Source: Cordilura impudica (taxonomy: Eukaryota > Arthropoda > Insecta > Diptera > Scathophagidae). Taken from it: a stretch of DNA of 64,000 nucleotides. Under the pieces are notes generated by a model. The model did not search any database, had not been told where the DNA came from, and saw nothing but the letters and a program-made list of their open reading frames with translations. A program made the translations under genes and the position numbers. Positions 22,925 through 34,780 of this stretch are shown here, one piece after another. How positions within the stretch are numbered: the stretch's first letter is position 1; each line of letters starts with the position of its first letter. The stretch lies in the NCBI GenBank assembly GCA_963682025.1, contig OY821519.1, positions 138,117,429 through 138,181,428 of the forward strand. The letters run 5' to 3'.

Positions 22925-22945
22925 TATAAAGGGTCTGCCAAATAA
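22925..22945. repeat. possible DD41D-element terminal repeat fragment
   Basis: TAAAGGGTCTGCCAAATAAC closely resembles the left end of the mariner-type element at 28566. It abuts the poly-T that marks the LINE 3' end, so the LINE may have landed in or beside such an element. Confidence 0.35.
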
Positions 22946-23171
22946 CTTTTTTTTTTTTTTTTTATTTACTATATATAATATTACATGTCATGTTTAAATT
23001 TATCTTAAATACTAAAGAGTTTAGGTACGATCCTTTTCTACTTTATTATAAATAAACTACTAATAATTTGAGCACAAAAATGAGTAATATACTTAGCATG
23101 GGAGGAAAAATTTACAAGAAAAAAACCTTTTTGAATATTTTTTTTTTAGGTATAAGATAAAAAGACTAAAA

Positions 23172-25828
23172 TTATGCTGAGATGAGCTCATTGATATGAT
23201 TATATTCCGATAAAATGGATCTTGTATTGAAATTAAATGTCAAATTGTTTATTTTATCATTAACGAGATCAATATTTGCGAGTGAGTGAAGACGTTGTGT
23301 GGAGAAATACCAAGGCAAGTTGTATATCATCTTCAGTAGTTTGTTTTGAGCTACTTGCAGCTTTTTGATGTGACATTGTGCGGACGTAGACCATACTGGG
23401 GCGGCGCAAAACATTATGGCGTGGAAAATGGTTTTCAAAATTAACGTCTTATTGTTAATATTCAATTTTGAATTTCGATTTATAAAAGGATACATAATTT
23501 TTGTAAGTTTATTTATTTTATCAATTATGTATGGAATATGATCCTTGAATTTTAGTTTCTGATCAAGTATGACTCCTAAATATTTCGCATTTTTTTCCCA
23601 AGTAATATGATAGTTGTTAAAACATAATGAACTTTGTGGTAAAAAGCATGATTTACGTCTAGTAGAAAAATATAAAGCTTGTATTTTATGGGTATTTACC
23701 ATTATTTTCCATTTGGTAAAGTATTTATGTATTTTTTTAATGCTTCTTCAAGTTTAATAACGATGTCAGATGCAAAAATTTGCGAGCATAATATAACTGT
23801 ATCATCTGCAAAGATCGAAGTTTGGCACTCATTTAAAACAGGAAAGTCTGCGGTATATATATTATACAAAATGGGTGATAAACATGATCCCTGTGGGCAT
23901 CCTGCGGATAAATTTATTTCTTGAGAGTGAGTAGCACCTATAAATACATTAAAAGATCTCCCTGTGAGAAAACTTTGAATTATTTTGATGACTTCAATTG
24001 GAAAATTTGACCTAGACATTTTAAAGATGAGACCGTTATGCCACACATAGTCGAAAGCAGCTTTAATATCGAGCAAAACCATTCCAGTCGAATTTCCATC
24101 CTTAAAGTTTGTGTGTACCAATTTTCTTATCCTTAGAAGTGGTTGAATAGTGTTATGCTCTTTTCTGAATCCGAATTGATAAGATGGTAGTATATTGTTC
24201 GTGTTCATAAAATCAGTTAGTTTGTCCTTAATAACCTTCTCCAGGATTTTGCTAACGGATGATAACAAGCTTATAGGCCTATATGAGGAAGGATTTTCTG
24301 ATGGTTTACCAGGTTTTAATATTGGAACCACCTTAGATTTTTTCCACATTTGAGGAAAGTAGCACAGTCTAAGACAAGCATTTATTAACAACGTTAAATA
24401 TTTTATACCTTTTCTTGGTAAGGATTTTAGGCATTTGTTAGTTATTCCATCTATGCCTGGAGACTTTTTCGCTTTTAGTCTTTTGATAATTGTTATTTTA
24501 TCAGTAGATACTAACGACGAATTTTCAGAATTGGAGTTTATTAAGTTGAGACCACTTATAACGTCATTTACCTCAGATTCAGTTACAGGATCACTCAGGT
24601 TTGCAGAAATAGTATGATTCAAATTAAAGGTTTGAGCCAATATTTCACATTTTTCTTGCTGAGAAGTGTATACTTCATTGTTGTCTTTTAAAATTGGAAT
24701 ATTTTTCGACTTTTTCTTCAAAATTTTTGACACGTTCCAAAAAGGAGAATAGCCTTTTTCCAATGTAGATAGCATGGAATTCCAGGATTTATTTCTAAAA
24801 TCATTGATATCTTCAGTAATAATGTAGTTTAAACGTTTTAGTTGTAAGAAGTCTGTGTAGTTTCTGTAGCGCTTCCAATTACGCCGAAAAAAATTCCTCA
24901 TTTGTATCAGATGTGTTATTCTAGTTGGAAATATTTTTTGCCTAGTTACGAACTCTACTTTAGGTACGCTGTGGGTTAATGCACCTTGTATGGTGGCATT
25001 TAATGACTATATTAACGAATCTATCTGCTCCGTTTCTGTTATTGTATCGATATCCGGCATTATAAGACCTCTATTGATACAGCGTTCAAAAAGTGGCCAG
25101 TTTGCTTTTTTAAAATCGTAAACAAAATTATGCATAACATTGTAGTTTGCATTAACAGTTAATTTGATTGGCAAGTGGTCAGAGGATAGATCATTGATTA
25201 CCGATGCTGGTGACATATTGTGGCTTATGTTCGTTAGGAATAAATCCAAGGTTGAAGATTGTCTCCTGGGGTTTGAAGGTATATATGTGTGATCATTAGG
25301 ATATATTATTTGTAAAAATTCGGCATCTAGTTGTTCATATAGCAAGTTACCCCAACAATTTGCTCTTTGACAACCCCATAAGTTATGACGACAATTAAAA
25401 TCACCACCGATAACATATTTATTGTTGGAACGAGTTAATTTACATAGATCAGAACTGAAATGTTGTTTTTTGTGATTGTCTTGCCCTGGACTACCTCCAG
25501 CAAAATAGCATGAATAAATATTAATATATTCATTGTTATTTAAGGATAGTTTAATTCCTATATTTTCAATAATATTTGTATTTAGTATTGGTAAAAGAAT
25601 GTGCGGTATATTTTTTCTAATGAGTATAGCGACGCCTCCTCCTCCTCTATTTTCACGATCACATCTGTAGCAGTAATATTCATCATGTCGAATTGAAATA
25701 TTTTTATTTAGCCATGTCTCTGACAGTAGGCAAACATGAATATTGTTATTTATTAGAAAATTAAAAAGCTCGTCTTTTTTGCGACGTATGCTTCTGGCAT
25801 TCCATGATATTATATTAATATTTGCCAT
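23172..25828 (-). pseudogene. LINE ORF2: endonuclease plus reverse transcriptase
   Basis: Starts at ATG 25826-25828. The apurinic-type endonuclease (about residues 1-235) shows IISWNARSI, LLSETWL (catalytic Glu), GGDFNCRHNLWG, STLDLFLTN and LSSDHLPI (catalytic His). A TAG at 25007-25009 interrupts the frame, which then continues unchanged. The RT shows KAKKSPGIDGITNKCLK, SYRPISLLSSVSKILEK, FGFRKEHNT, VLLDIKAAFDYVWH, CPQGSCLSPILYNIY and TSIFADDTVILC. A one-base shift near 23702 leads into KYLGVILDQKLKFKDH and the C-terminal NLPWYFSTQRLHSL block, stop at 23172. Function when intact: target-primed reverse transcription. Two lesions only. Confidence 0.9.
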
Positions 25829-26018
25829 TAGTATATAAATTTACATGCAAGGCTTGTTATCACCTCGAATTGGTCTGCACGAGTCTTACAGTTTTTCAGA
25901 CTGCTTATTAACTCCATGGTAAGGTTTTTTATTTCTTGTATCGAAAATAAATTATTATTGTTGTTGCTGAAATTCTGTTGGGTGTTCCAATTATTACCAT
26001 TTTCAGGAGTACTCTGAT

Positions 26019-26926
26019 TTAGAGTGTTGGGAAACTTACGTTATATTGAACAGGGTTACTGTGATAGGCTTTCCTACTAGCAGAATCATTATTTCTACGA
26101 ATATTATGTGTTCTTGGAAGAGTACGCTGTCTTATTTGCAAGTAGTTTGCTCTGTTGGGACAATCAGGAGACATGGCTTTGTGATTGCCGTTACAGTTTG
26201 CACATTTCTCAAAAGTTGCATTACATTCCGCTACATTTCTCAAAAGTTGCATTACATACCAGCAAATTTGACACAAAATGTTTTCATTTTGCAACGGCTG
26301 GATCCATGGCCAAACATTTGGCAATTGTAACACTGCGTAATTTTCGATCTGTTGGGTGCTTGAAATTCCCACCTAACTTTAACATACTCGAATACCGAAT
26401 GATCTTTTCTCAATTCTTTAATAGTAATTGACTTTCTTTGGAAATAAACAACATATATTATTTGTTCATTATTATTTTGCTTTACCCTAGATACTAGTTT
26501 TACATCTAAACATAACAACCCCTTCTTGATAAGAGTGTTTTTAATTTCTGATGGATCTTGTTTACCAAGTCCCAATAATATTGCTTTGTATGGTTTCTCA
26601 TTTTTAGTGCCATATGTGAAATACTCAAACTTATTACAAAGACCTTTACAAATTATATCAAAATCATTTTTGTTATTACAAAAAAGTTTCAATCCTAATG
26701 AAATTTTCCGAATTGAATATTCGCTAATTTTAAGATTTTTACATAATTCATGAATATTTTCAATTTTACATTTGATAATAGTAATTGGTGGAATGAAGAT
26801 TTTCGGGCTTTTTTCCAAAATAACTTCGTCTTGGTACTCGTCTTCAATTGTTTGAAGTGGATGAAAATAATTTTGGTTTTCAACTCCTTTAGTTGAATTA
26901 TCGACCTTTGTTCTTTTATTATTCAT
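26019..26926 (-). pseudogene. LINE ORF1 (Gag-like, CCHC zinc knuckles)
   Basis: ATG at 26924-26926. The basic N-terminal region is followed by a jockey-type ORF1 body (IKNTLIKKGLLCLDVKLVSR, KELRKDHSVFEYVKVRWEFQ) and a perfect CX2CX4HX4C knuckle, CYNCQMFGHGSSRC. Just after it a 25-bp segment is repeated at a 31-bp offset (26203 and 26234), which shifts the frame. The following frame carries CNATFEKCANCNGNHK then SPDC, the remains of the second and third knuckles. The product would bind LINE RNA. Confidence 0.85.
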
Positions 26927-27149
26927 TGTTTTTAAGTTATACCTCGATGAGGCTGTAACATTGTTCTCACGTGTACGTTTTATTTTTTGTTTTTATTTTT
27001 TTTTTTAAGTTAGAAAGTAGTGCTTGACTAACGGTTGTAATATTTTTGTTTGTTTGTTTGGTTTGTTATTAAACTCGCGATAGAATAACTCAATAGCTAG
27101 AGACGTCTGATCACATTAAAGAGCCCTACATTACTTACTTATGAGGCTG

Positions 27150-27959
27150 AAACGCTTTTCAATTTTGCGCAAAAATCTATACAATTAATTTCTCAAACCA
27201 AACAGACCGTACTCAATTAGTATATGTAAATAATACAACATCGTATCCAGTGTAACATATAACAGGGGTACCATAAGGATCAATACTGGGACCACTTTTA
27301 TTATCCATCTATGCAAATGACTTGCCACAACAAATATTTCATTATAGTGCCCATACGTTAGCGGATGATGTACAGTTGTACCTAAGCGGGCCAGTTAATT
27401 CAAATAACGCAAACGTGTAACAACTCAACCAAGATATGGGCATGATATATCGTTGGGCAACTACTAATGTGTTATGTCTGAACCCCAAAAAAATGGAAAT
27501 GCTTGGTTATGCATAAAGGAACCAGAAACCCGCATATAGAACCTGAAGTTTTTAAAAAAAGTCGGAAAATTTAAACTTTCAATCAGCAAAAAATCTTTGA
27601 TTGGTCTTCCACAAAAATGTAACCTGGTCGGAGCTTGTAAATTCACTTGTGAGTCAAACTTATGTGAAAGTGAGAACGTTTTGTGCAACTCAGGTTTTTA
27701 CAACTTCAAGAGTTAGGATACTACTGGCAAAGTCATATCTGTTCCGGAACTTGCTTGTGGCTGTGAGGTTTTTTCAACTTGCGACTCTACCAGTAGGAAC
27801 AAGCTTAATGTTTTACACAATTATTGGGCATGTTCATGGCCTAAGAAAATACGATCGTGTGTCAAATTTCACAAAAAGCTTATACGGAGTATCTTTTGAA
27901 AGCCTTCTGGAGGTAGGGGTACTAATATTCTTAAATAAAGCTATATATACAAAGTTATA
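27150..27959 (+). pseudogene. LINE reverse transcriptase and C-terminal remnant
   Basis: Plus strand reads GVP, a stop, GSILGPLLLSIYANDLPQQ, then TLADDVQLYLS (active site ADD with a changed first residue). At 27601-27966 follows a C-terminal block ending KYDRVSNFTKSLYGVSFESL then FLNKAIYTKLYL. Same family as 5225-5790 and 55580-58260. Truncated at the 3' side by the Heli-N copy at 27960. Confidence 0.75.
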
Positions 27960-28337
27960 TCTATAATATTAATAGGCTAGGCGATTTTTTGGGACTGATG
28001 TTTTGTTCTACCGTTTTATCCCGATTTTGACCAAACGTACATTGTTTGAAAGGAATTTCCTTTTAGCCGACTTGAAGATTTACAGATTTTTTAATTTTTT
28101 CCTTTATTTTGAGTAAATTGCATTTGAAGTTGCTACTAACACATACATAAAATTAACAATGCTATGCGCGTGTTTATTAAATTTGTTAGTGTGTTTGTAA
28201 TAAAAATGAGTTTATTTTTTGTGTAGATTTATGAATTGGCTATAATTGATTAGCACACTTCTAGGGTCTTTAGTTAATAAAAAAAAATAAAATTTCCTAG
28301 AATTTGCGCTCGAATTTCGAGGAATGGAATCTGCTAG
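27960..28337 (+). mobile_element. Heli-N copy, complete
   Basis: A then TCTATAATATTAATAGG at the left; CTCGAATTTCGAG hairpin, CTAG at 28334-28337 then T on the right. 378 bp. A good type copy for the family. Confidence 0.8.
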
Positions 28338-28339
28338 TA

Positions 28340-28565
28340 TCTATAATATTAATAGACGATTTCTTGTGATCGATGTAACTTTGTCAGTTTTAAACCGATT
28401 TTGATCAAACATACTTCATTTGAAAGATATATCTTTTAAGCTGTCCGCCAGATTTACAGATTTGAAGATTTTGAGTAAAATTCATTTAAAGTTGGTACTA
28501 ACACATACATAAAATTATACAACACACACACTTTATTAACATTTGTTAATGTGTTTGCAAAAATT
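28340..28565 (+). mobile_element. Heli-N copy in tandem, 5' part
   Basis: Begins with TCTATAATATTAATAG two bases after the previous CTAG. Interrupted at 28565 by the mariner-type element and resumes at about 29895. Confidence 0.7.
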
Positions 28566-29894
28566 GTAAAGAGTCCGCAAAATAACTTTTTTTTTGAAAA
28601 TGCTATAAAAAAACTAATGAATATTATCTCAAATTTCTTTTTTTATTTGAAAGTACAATCCTTCCGGTTAATAATGGAAAATAATTGCATTCAAATGGCT
28701 GCCTCGGCTGGCCATGCAGTAGCCTACACGATCGGTCCAATTTTTAAGGACATTATCGATTGTGTGCAGCTGTATTTCACCAATGGCTTCACGAATATTG
28801 TCCTTTAAAGCGTCAATTGTCTCTGGCTTGTTGGTGTAACACTTATCTTTGAGGGCACCCCACAAATAATAGTCGAACGGTGTCAAATCGTAGCTCCGAG
28901 GTGGCCAAACGACATCAGCTCTGCGGCTGATAATGCTATCTTCAAAAACAGGGCGCGAAACATCGAGTGTAGCTTCGGCTGTGTGGCACGTAGCGCCGTC
29001 CTGTTGAAACCAAATGTTGCCAATATCCTCCTCTTCAATTTTTGTGAACAAAAATTCATTCAACATGGCCCGATAACGATCGCCATTGACTGTAACGGCA
29101 ACTCCTTGCTCATTTTCGAAGAAAAATGGCCCAATTATGCCTCTGGACCAAAATCCGCACCAAATAGTGACTCGTTTTGGGTGTATCGGCTTTTCAGTGT
29201 ATGCGTGCGGGTTTTCTATGCCATAAATGCGACAATTTTGCTTGTTTACATACACGCCAAGATCAAAATGAACTTTATCTGAAAACATGATTTTTTTTGG
29301 CATAATCGGCATCTTCTGTAAGTCGATCACACGCCCACTTAGCGAAGCGAAAACGCATTGGATGGTCAGTTGGCTTCAACTCCTGAACCAATTGGACTTT
29401 GCATGGCGTCATACCAAGGTCTTTATGCAAAATTCGTCTCAATGATGCCTCCGAAATGTTCAATTCTTGAGAACGACGGTGAATTGATGTTGATGGCGCT
29501 TCACGCACACTTTCTGCCACAGCAGCAATATTCTCGGGTGTACGCTCTGTTTTTGGCTTTTCGCGCTTTGGTTTATCGATGACGATGCCAGTTTCTTTCA
29601 CTTTTTTCACAAGATAACGAACATACGAAGCTGACGGTGCTTCTCTTCTTCCAAAATCCGTACGCAATGTTCGCACACATTCTGCAACATTACCATGATT
29701 TTCAAAGTAATGTCGCAATATTTCCCAGCATTGTTCAAGCGTATACACAACCATATTCGTTCAGCGGAAGGATAAAACTAATTATCTGTCAAATCAGACA
29801 TGAGCTAAGTGTTACCATTTACGAAATAAGCGTTAGTTGAAAAAAAAAAAAACGTTAGATAGTTGAATGGAAAAATAATTTTGGGCATGAACCA
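28566..29894 (-). mobile_element. mariner-relative DNA transposon (DD41D-like)
   Basis: Left end TAAAGAGTCCGCAAAATAAC followed by T-run. The right end, reverse-complemented, is only partly similar (GCCCAAAATTATTTTT), so the exact right limit is uncertain. About 1.3 kb, typical of mariner relatives, with one transposase gene on the minus strand. Inserted into a Heli-N copy whose halves flank it. Confidence 0.65.
28668..29754 (-). pseudogene. DD41D-like transposase, one frameshift
   Basis: ATG at 29752-29754. The N-terminal part (about residues 1-115) is a paired helix-turn-helix region: LEQCWEILRHYFENHG, then SVREAPSTSIHRRSQELNIS. Catalytic residues: first Asp in IMFSDKVHFDLGVY, second in IWFQQDGATCHTA, third in PPRSYDLTPFDYYLWG. 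Counting 41 residues between QQD and the Asp of PFDYYLWG gives DD41D spacing; using the preceding YDL Asp gives 36. The C-terminus MASRGSHLNAIIFHY is complete. A one-base shift in an A8 run near 29300 splits it into two overlapping frames; otherwise it is intact. Confidence 0.85.
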
Positions 29895-30170
29895 ATAACG
29901 ACAATAACGCAATCGAATTTCATTATAATAATTGTATATCATACGCCCTATGTTGAATTGTTAATTGCTTAAAATTAGCATACATTTAGGTGGCATACAA
30001 GGTGGTTCAAATGCCTTTAGGTTCTCATTTCTGTGTATTCAACAAGTATTTGTAATGAAATAAATTTAGTGAATTAAATAGACTAAGAAAAGGTTGAAAG
30101 AAATAAATTGAAAGAAAAAATTAAACTTCCTAGAATTTGCACTCGAATTTCGACGGCTGGACTCTTCTAG
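29895..30170 (+). mobile_element. Heli-N copy, 3' part
   Basis: Resumes with TTAGCATACATTTAGG and ends CACTCGAATTTCGACGGCTGG..CTAG (30167-30170), then T. Pairs with 28340-28565. Confidence 0.65.
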
Positions 30171-30171
30171 T

Positions 30172-31771
30172 ACTAAATAATAGGAGACTGCACTGGTGCG
30201 TATATATTAAGACTATGAACAAAAACGTTTTAATAAAGCATCAATATAATCTTATAATATACATAAGTCTTAGGATAACTTAATATGTAGATGCAATTCT
30301 AAGTATTTTAAAAGAATACTATGAAAAAACTAACATAACCTTCATTTATTTAATTAAGAATTCCATTTAGATTATATATTGTACTCAAATAAATAGTTAA
30401 GCAGAAGCCTTTGATAGTTAAGCCATAATATAAGAATATTAATAATTCTATTTTCAGGTATTTACGGTGAATTTCAATTCATAACTATAATTAACTTCCC
30501 CTCCATATTAAACTAACATATTTTTTCTTTTTAGCTCAGCAAGTAAAAATTATAATAAAAAAATCATCATAAGTAGAAATAAAACTTTACCAACTTTACC
30601 AACTTTACTATATTTTCTTCTTTTTTAATGAAGTTCTCTAAAGAATGAAGAAGAACAAGATTCTTGCACATCATTAAAATGAAACCTTTAGCTGGAAATT
30701 TAATTCACACAAAGTCTGGTGAAACAACAATATTAAAATGCAAACCATATCTTCTTGGTTAAAACTGAAAACTAATGAAAAAGAAAACTAGAAAAAACTT
30801 CTATCTACATAATGTTTTGCCTGACAGGTATAAAAATGAAGACAATGAAGATGAAAAGGGTTTTGCAACAAATTTAAAGAAAACAACAATCTTTAAAATG
30901 CGTACTAAAGTGATAGATAAAAAGAAGAAAAAAAACACAAACATTTTATGATTTAATTTATATTAAGCTTAAATTTAAAATTTGGAGATTTGCAGACATT
31001 TTATGAGTTTATTGTTATTTCCATATGCCGGTTGCAGGAAGTCTACAATAGAATATGCCACGTTTTATTGGTATTGAAAGCGCATGTCTGATTATTTAAT
31101 TTAATCTGCTTTGATTTGAGAGAAAACTCTAAATTATTTAAAGCGCAAGCTTTTTTTCTGAGAACTTTTCTCTATTTTTATGAAACAAAAGCCGGAAACA
31201 GCGAATGATTATAAACATGTGAAATAGCAGCTGATTACTAAAGTATCTACATTTAGATACAAAATTTGAAATGTCTACTGAAATCTATTTGAATTATATG
31301 CCTATTTATAAAGAGAATTATAAGATGAAGGCGAAGAGTAAAAATAGAGTTTTTATAAGATAAATACATTACAAATACCCTTAACCTTCTGATGATTAAA
31401 TATATTTATATAAATTAGTAAGTTATTTCAGATTTGGTGTAGTATGATTCAATAAAGGTGCCAAAAAGGTATTGGGACTAGTATATAATCAACGAACCTA
31501 ATGAACTTTTACGGCTGTATCCTCTTTGAAACTGATAAAGAATCATTTAAAGTTTTTAACCTCTATCTCTAACGGTTCCTGAAATATGGAGTGTCTGAAA
31601 GTGAAATATTTATAAAAAAAAAAAACTAAATGAGTGGAATAATTGAGCTCATCTTCAAAACTTGTTAACCTAATACCTTAAATAAAAGTTATTGAGACAT
31701 CCTCAAAAACTTTATATGTGAAAGGCAAAGGGGCGTTATCACATGATCAAAATTGTTAAATAACCTATATG
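30172..31771. other. AT-rich, no gene seen
   Basis: 1.6 kb without recognised repeat ends or protein motifs. The least TE-like long stretch in this half of the window. Confidence 0.4.
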
Positions 31772-32310
31772 TAATTACGGAATGTCTGCTCTGCACTGTT
31801 GGCTTACTGATCCTAACAAAATACCATACCTTTTGGATTTTATTATTTATAATGGTACATCAAGGTCTTTTTTGGATATCACAGGTAGCGCTGATTTGAG
31901 TTCTGATCAGAGTCAAATAATCATTACATTTAGCGCAGCTCTTCATACTGTAGCAAAAAAGTCAACAATTTTTACCGCTAAAACAGATTTGCAATATTGG
32001 TTAGAGCAAAACATAAATTGAAATAAACCAATTAAAACTGGTTGTGAGTTGGAAGCTACCGTTGACCATGAGGCAGCAGTTATATCAACACCCAAAAAAT
32101 CGGAAAATAATGGCAATAATGTTAGAATATCGGCAGAAATAAGAAACTTATAACTGAAAAAAGGAGACTACGGAGATTATATCATAACACTAGAAGTTCA
32201 TTAGATTAAACAAATTTTAACAAGGCATCTCAATATTTAAAGAAACGGTTACAAGAATATAAAAAAGATTTGATGAAAACATTTTTAAACAATCTTGTAG
32301 GCATATTATG
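31772..32310 (+). pseudogene. jockey-like LINE, endonuclease tail and linker
   Basis: Plus strand 31782-32021 reads WLTDPNKIPYLLDFIIYNG, the endonuclease C-terminal motif, then ADLSSDQSQIIITFSA (SDH region with His changed to Gln). The linker continues in broken frames to about 32300. It is collinear with the RT part at 37497-39190; the Harbinger element sits between them. Confidence 0.7.
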
Positions 32311-32456
32311 GATGGTAACCGAACTTTAGTTGCGTTGTCAAAAGGCAACGCAACTGACATTTAAATTGGCATTATGTAAGGTTATTTTTCCAGTTGCCCA
32401 AAAGTTATCGAATATGCTATTTTGACAGCTTGGCAAAATAAAGAGATAAAGACCTA

Positions 32457-32909
32457 TACCCACCTTTTATTATACCGATCGGCTCAGAATCACTTTCTGA
32501 GACGTCTGTCCGTCTGTGTGTCCATGTAAACTTTGTAATCAAACTACAGGTCGCAAATATGAACATAATTTAATGAAATTTAATATGTGAGCTTCTATGC
32601 ATGTTCAGACATATTCCCCATATAGACGACACCTATGAAATCGACTTAAGTTGCCATATGATCCAAATTATCGCACAGATCTTGGACAAATTGGGTTTGT
32701 GTTTGTTTTTTACACCCATTAATCAGTAGCCCTTACTCTCTAAGAACGGCAAATATAATATATCAACCAGAGGCAAACTCTGATGGCTGAAAAACCATAT
32801 AAGGACCACAAATCACTACATGGCGATCCTGCCAGTTTATATATCAAATAATCATTACAATAGGGTATCATAGAGTCAGTTTAGACGGACCATAATTCTC
32901 TTACTTGTT
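32457..32909 (-). mobile_element. Rep153 copy, internally deleted
   Basis: Minus strand: ACAAGTAAGAGAATTATGG start at 32909, part of one unit, GTCC-type repeats near 32503-32516, and the ATCGGTATAATAAAAG block. The terminal hairpin is missing and the palindrome is changed. Confidence 0.7.
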
Positions 32910-33017
32910 TTTATATAAGGAAAGCAAATTACGACAATGTTTATAAACAATAAAGCAACATCAACGTCATCATTCAAATTTTTATACTTAGTTTGAATTG
33001 AAACAAAACTATTTAAA

Positions 33018-33768
33018 ACAAGTAAGAAAATAGTCGGTCTAGATCGACAACCATGACCTTTAGACCCTTAACCATGGTTTAGATATCCCATCTCTTCGGT
33101 CCAACTAAGTGGATATAGAAAATAAGCATAAACCGAATTTGAGTGATATTGTTATTAATTTTTTGGCTGCAGATATCGAAAAATTGACCTATCCTCACCA
33201 TATTTGGTAAAGTCACTTATATTTGAAAAAATTAATACAAACCAAATTTGAAAAAAATCTGTTCAATATTTTTGTTTTTTGATAGATTTAAGTGAAAACC
33301 GAGAACCAGCTTTATATGGAGGCTATGACAAAGAATTGCCATATGGTGTTCATTTTTAGACAACTGATAAATGGATGTAATAAACACACACAAACCCAAT
33401 TTGAAGAAGATCTATATGATAATTTGGATCTTATGGCAATTTAAGTCGATTTCATAGGGGTCATTTGTACGGGGCCTAGGTTTAAACATGGACCAAATTT
33501 CACCAATTTCAAAAGCGTTCATCCTAAAAGCTTATATACCAAATTTCATTAAAATATATTCATATTTGTGACCTGTAGTTTGATTACAAGGTTTACATGG
33601 ACACACAGACGGACAGACGGAAGGACGGACGGACATCGCTAATTCGAATCAGAAAGTGATTCTGAGTCGATCGGTATAATAAAAGATGGGTCTAGGTAAA
33701 ATATTTTTGGTAGTTACAAACAGCAGCACAAAGTCATTATAACCAAACCACATAGTGGTGTAGGGTAC
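33018..33768 (+). mobile_element. Rep153 copy, near full length
   Basis: ACAAGTAAGAAAATAGTCGG start, three phased units, a (GGAC)n tract with variants near 33610-33632, and end CACATAGTGGTGTAGGGTA. Lies between the Harbinger left end and its transposase. Confidence 0.8.
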
Positions 33769-33972
33769 AAAAATAATAGATATTAAAATAAAAAGTGAAT
33801 ATTTGTATATCAAAGTGAATTTGTGAAAAAAATTTTTATTATATAAAATTATATTAAATATGTTAACCTCAGTGGAATTATTTTTTGATGAGGATGAGGA
33901 GGTCACAGATGTTTCATTATTTAGACGGCATTTTAGGGACAACTCTAATCCTCTGGAATTACCGTCTGTACT

Positions 33973-34026
33973 GTGAGTAAATTTTTATGTTTAAATTAAT
34001 TTTTAATAAACCATTACTTGTTTTAG
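33973..34026 (+). other. 54-bp spliceosomal intron in Harbinger transposase
   Basis: Donor GTGAGTAA and acceptor TTGTTTTAG, phase 2, joining ..LPSVL and FEAYFHF.. without frame loss. Length typical of fly introns. Confidence 0.7.
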
Positions 34027-34231
34027 TTTCGAAGCTTATTTTCATTTTCCAAAAGATGTAGTAGTGGCTTATATAGTGGAAGCCTTAAATAATGACTTTA
34101 AAAAAGTCATCGGGCAACAGCAAATACCTCCACTGTTAAAAATTTGCGCAGCTCGCAGATTTGTTTGTTCTAGAGACTTCAATCTGGGAATGTCTCAATC
34201 TACGTTGTCGGTGGTATTAAAAGAAGTCGTT

Positions 34232-34765
34232 CAAAAACAAAAACAAAAACAAAAACAAAAACAAAAACAAAAACAAAAACAAAAACAAAAACAAAAACAA
34301 AAACAAAAACAAAAACAAAAACAAAAACAAAAACAAAAACAAAAACAAAAACAAAAACAAAAACAAAAACAAAAACAAAAACAAAAACAAAAACAAAAAC
34401 AAAAACAAAAACAAAAACAAAAACAAAAACAAAAACAAAAACAAAAACAAAAACAAAAACAAAAACAAAAACAAAAACAAAAACAAAAACAAAAACAAAA
34501 ATAAAAACAAAAACAAAAACAAAAACAAAAACAAAAACAAAAACAAAAACAAAAACAAAAACAAAAACAAAAACAAAAACAAAAACAAAAACAAAAACAA
34601 AAACAAAAACAAAAACAAAAACAAAAACAAAAACAAAAACAAAAACAAAAACAAAAACAAAAACAAAAACAAAAACAAAAACAAAAACAAAAACAAAAAC
34701 AAAAACAAAAACAAAAACAAAAACAAAAACAAAAACAAAAACAAAAACAAAAACAAAAACAAAAA
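34232..34765 (+). repeat. (CAAAAA)89 hexanucleotide tract
   Basis: 89 uninterrupted hexamers with a single substitution: unit 46 starts T instead of C (position 34502). In the Harbinger frame it encodes Gln-Lys repeats, the one change creating TAA. The reading frame on both sides is preserved because every unit is six bases. Long frames of FLFL or CFCF type on the other strand are artefacts of this tract. Confidence 0.95.
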
Positions 34766-34780
34766 CTACGTAAAGTGTGG

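Larger units (their letters stand above)
22946..27110 (-). mobile_element. jockey-like LINE, nearly complete
   Basis: Transcribed leftwards: 5' region near 26927-27110 (5' limit not exact), ORF1 26019-26926, ORF2 23172-25828, 3' UTR and A-tail (T17 on the plus strand at about 22947-22965). Both ORFs carry all expected domains, and only a few lesions break them: a stop and a frameshift in ORF2, and a short tandem duplication in ORF1. It is the youngest-looking retroelement here. No target duplication was identified. Confidence 0.85.

Noticed and set aside
26046..26431. Plus-strand frames of about 100 codons
   Set aside because: Antisense shadows of LINE ORF1; the apparent internal peptide repeat reflects the 25-bp duplication.
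23172..27959. Endogenous retrovirus or LTR retrotransposon
   Set aside because: All reverse transcriptases here are non-LTR type with apurinic endonuclease or A-rich tails. No long terminal repeats, protease or integrase motifs were found.
34232..34765. Hexamer tract as a telomeric repeat
   Set aside because: It sits inside a transposase exon, is not TTAGG-like, and flies generally lack short telomerase repeats.
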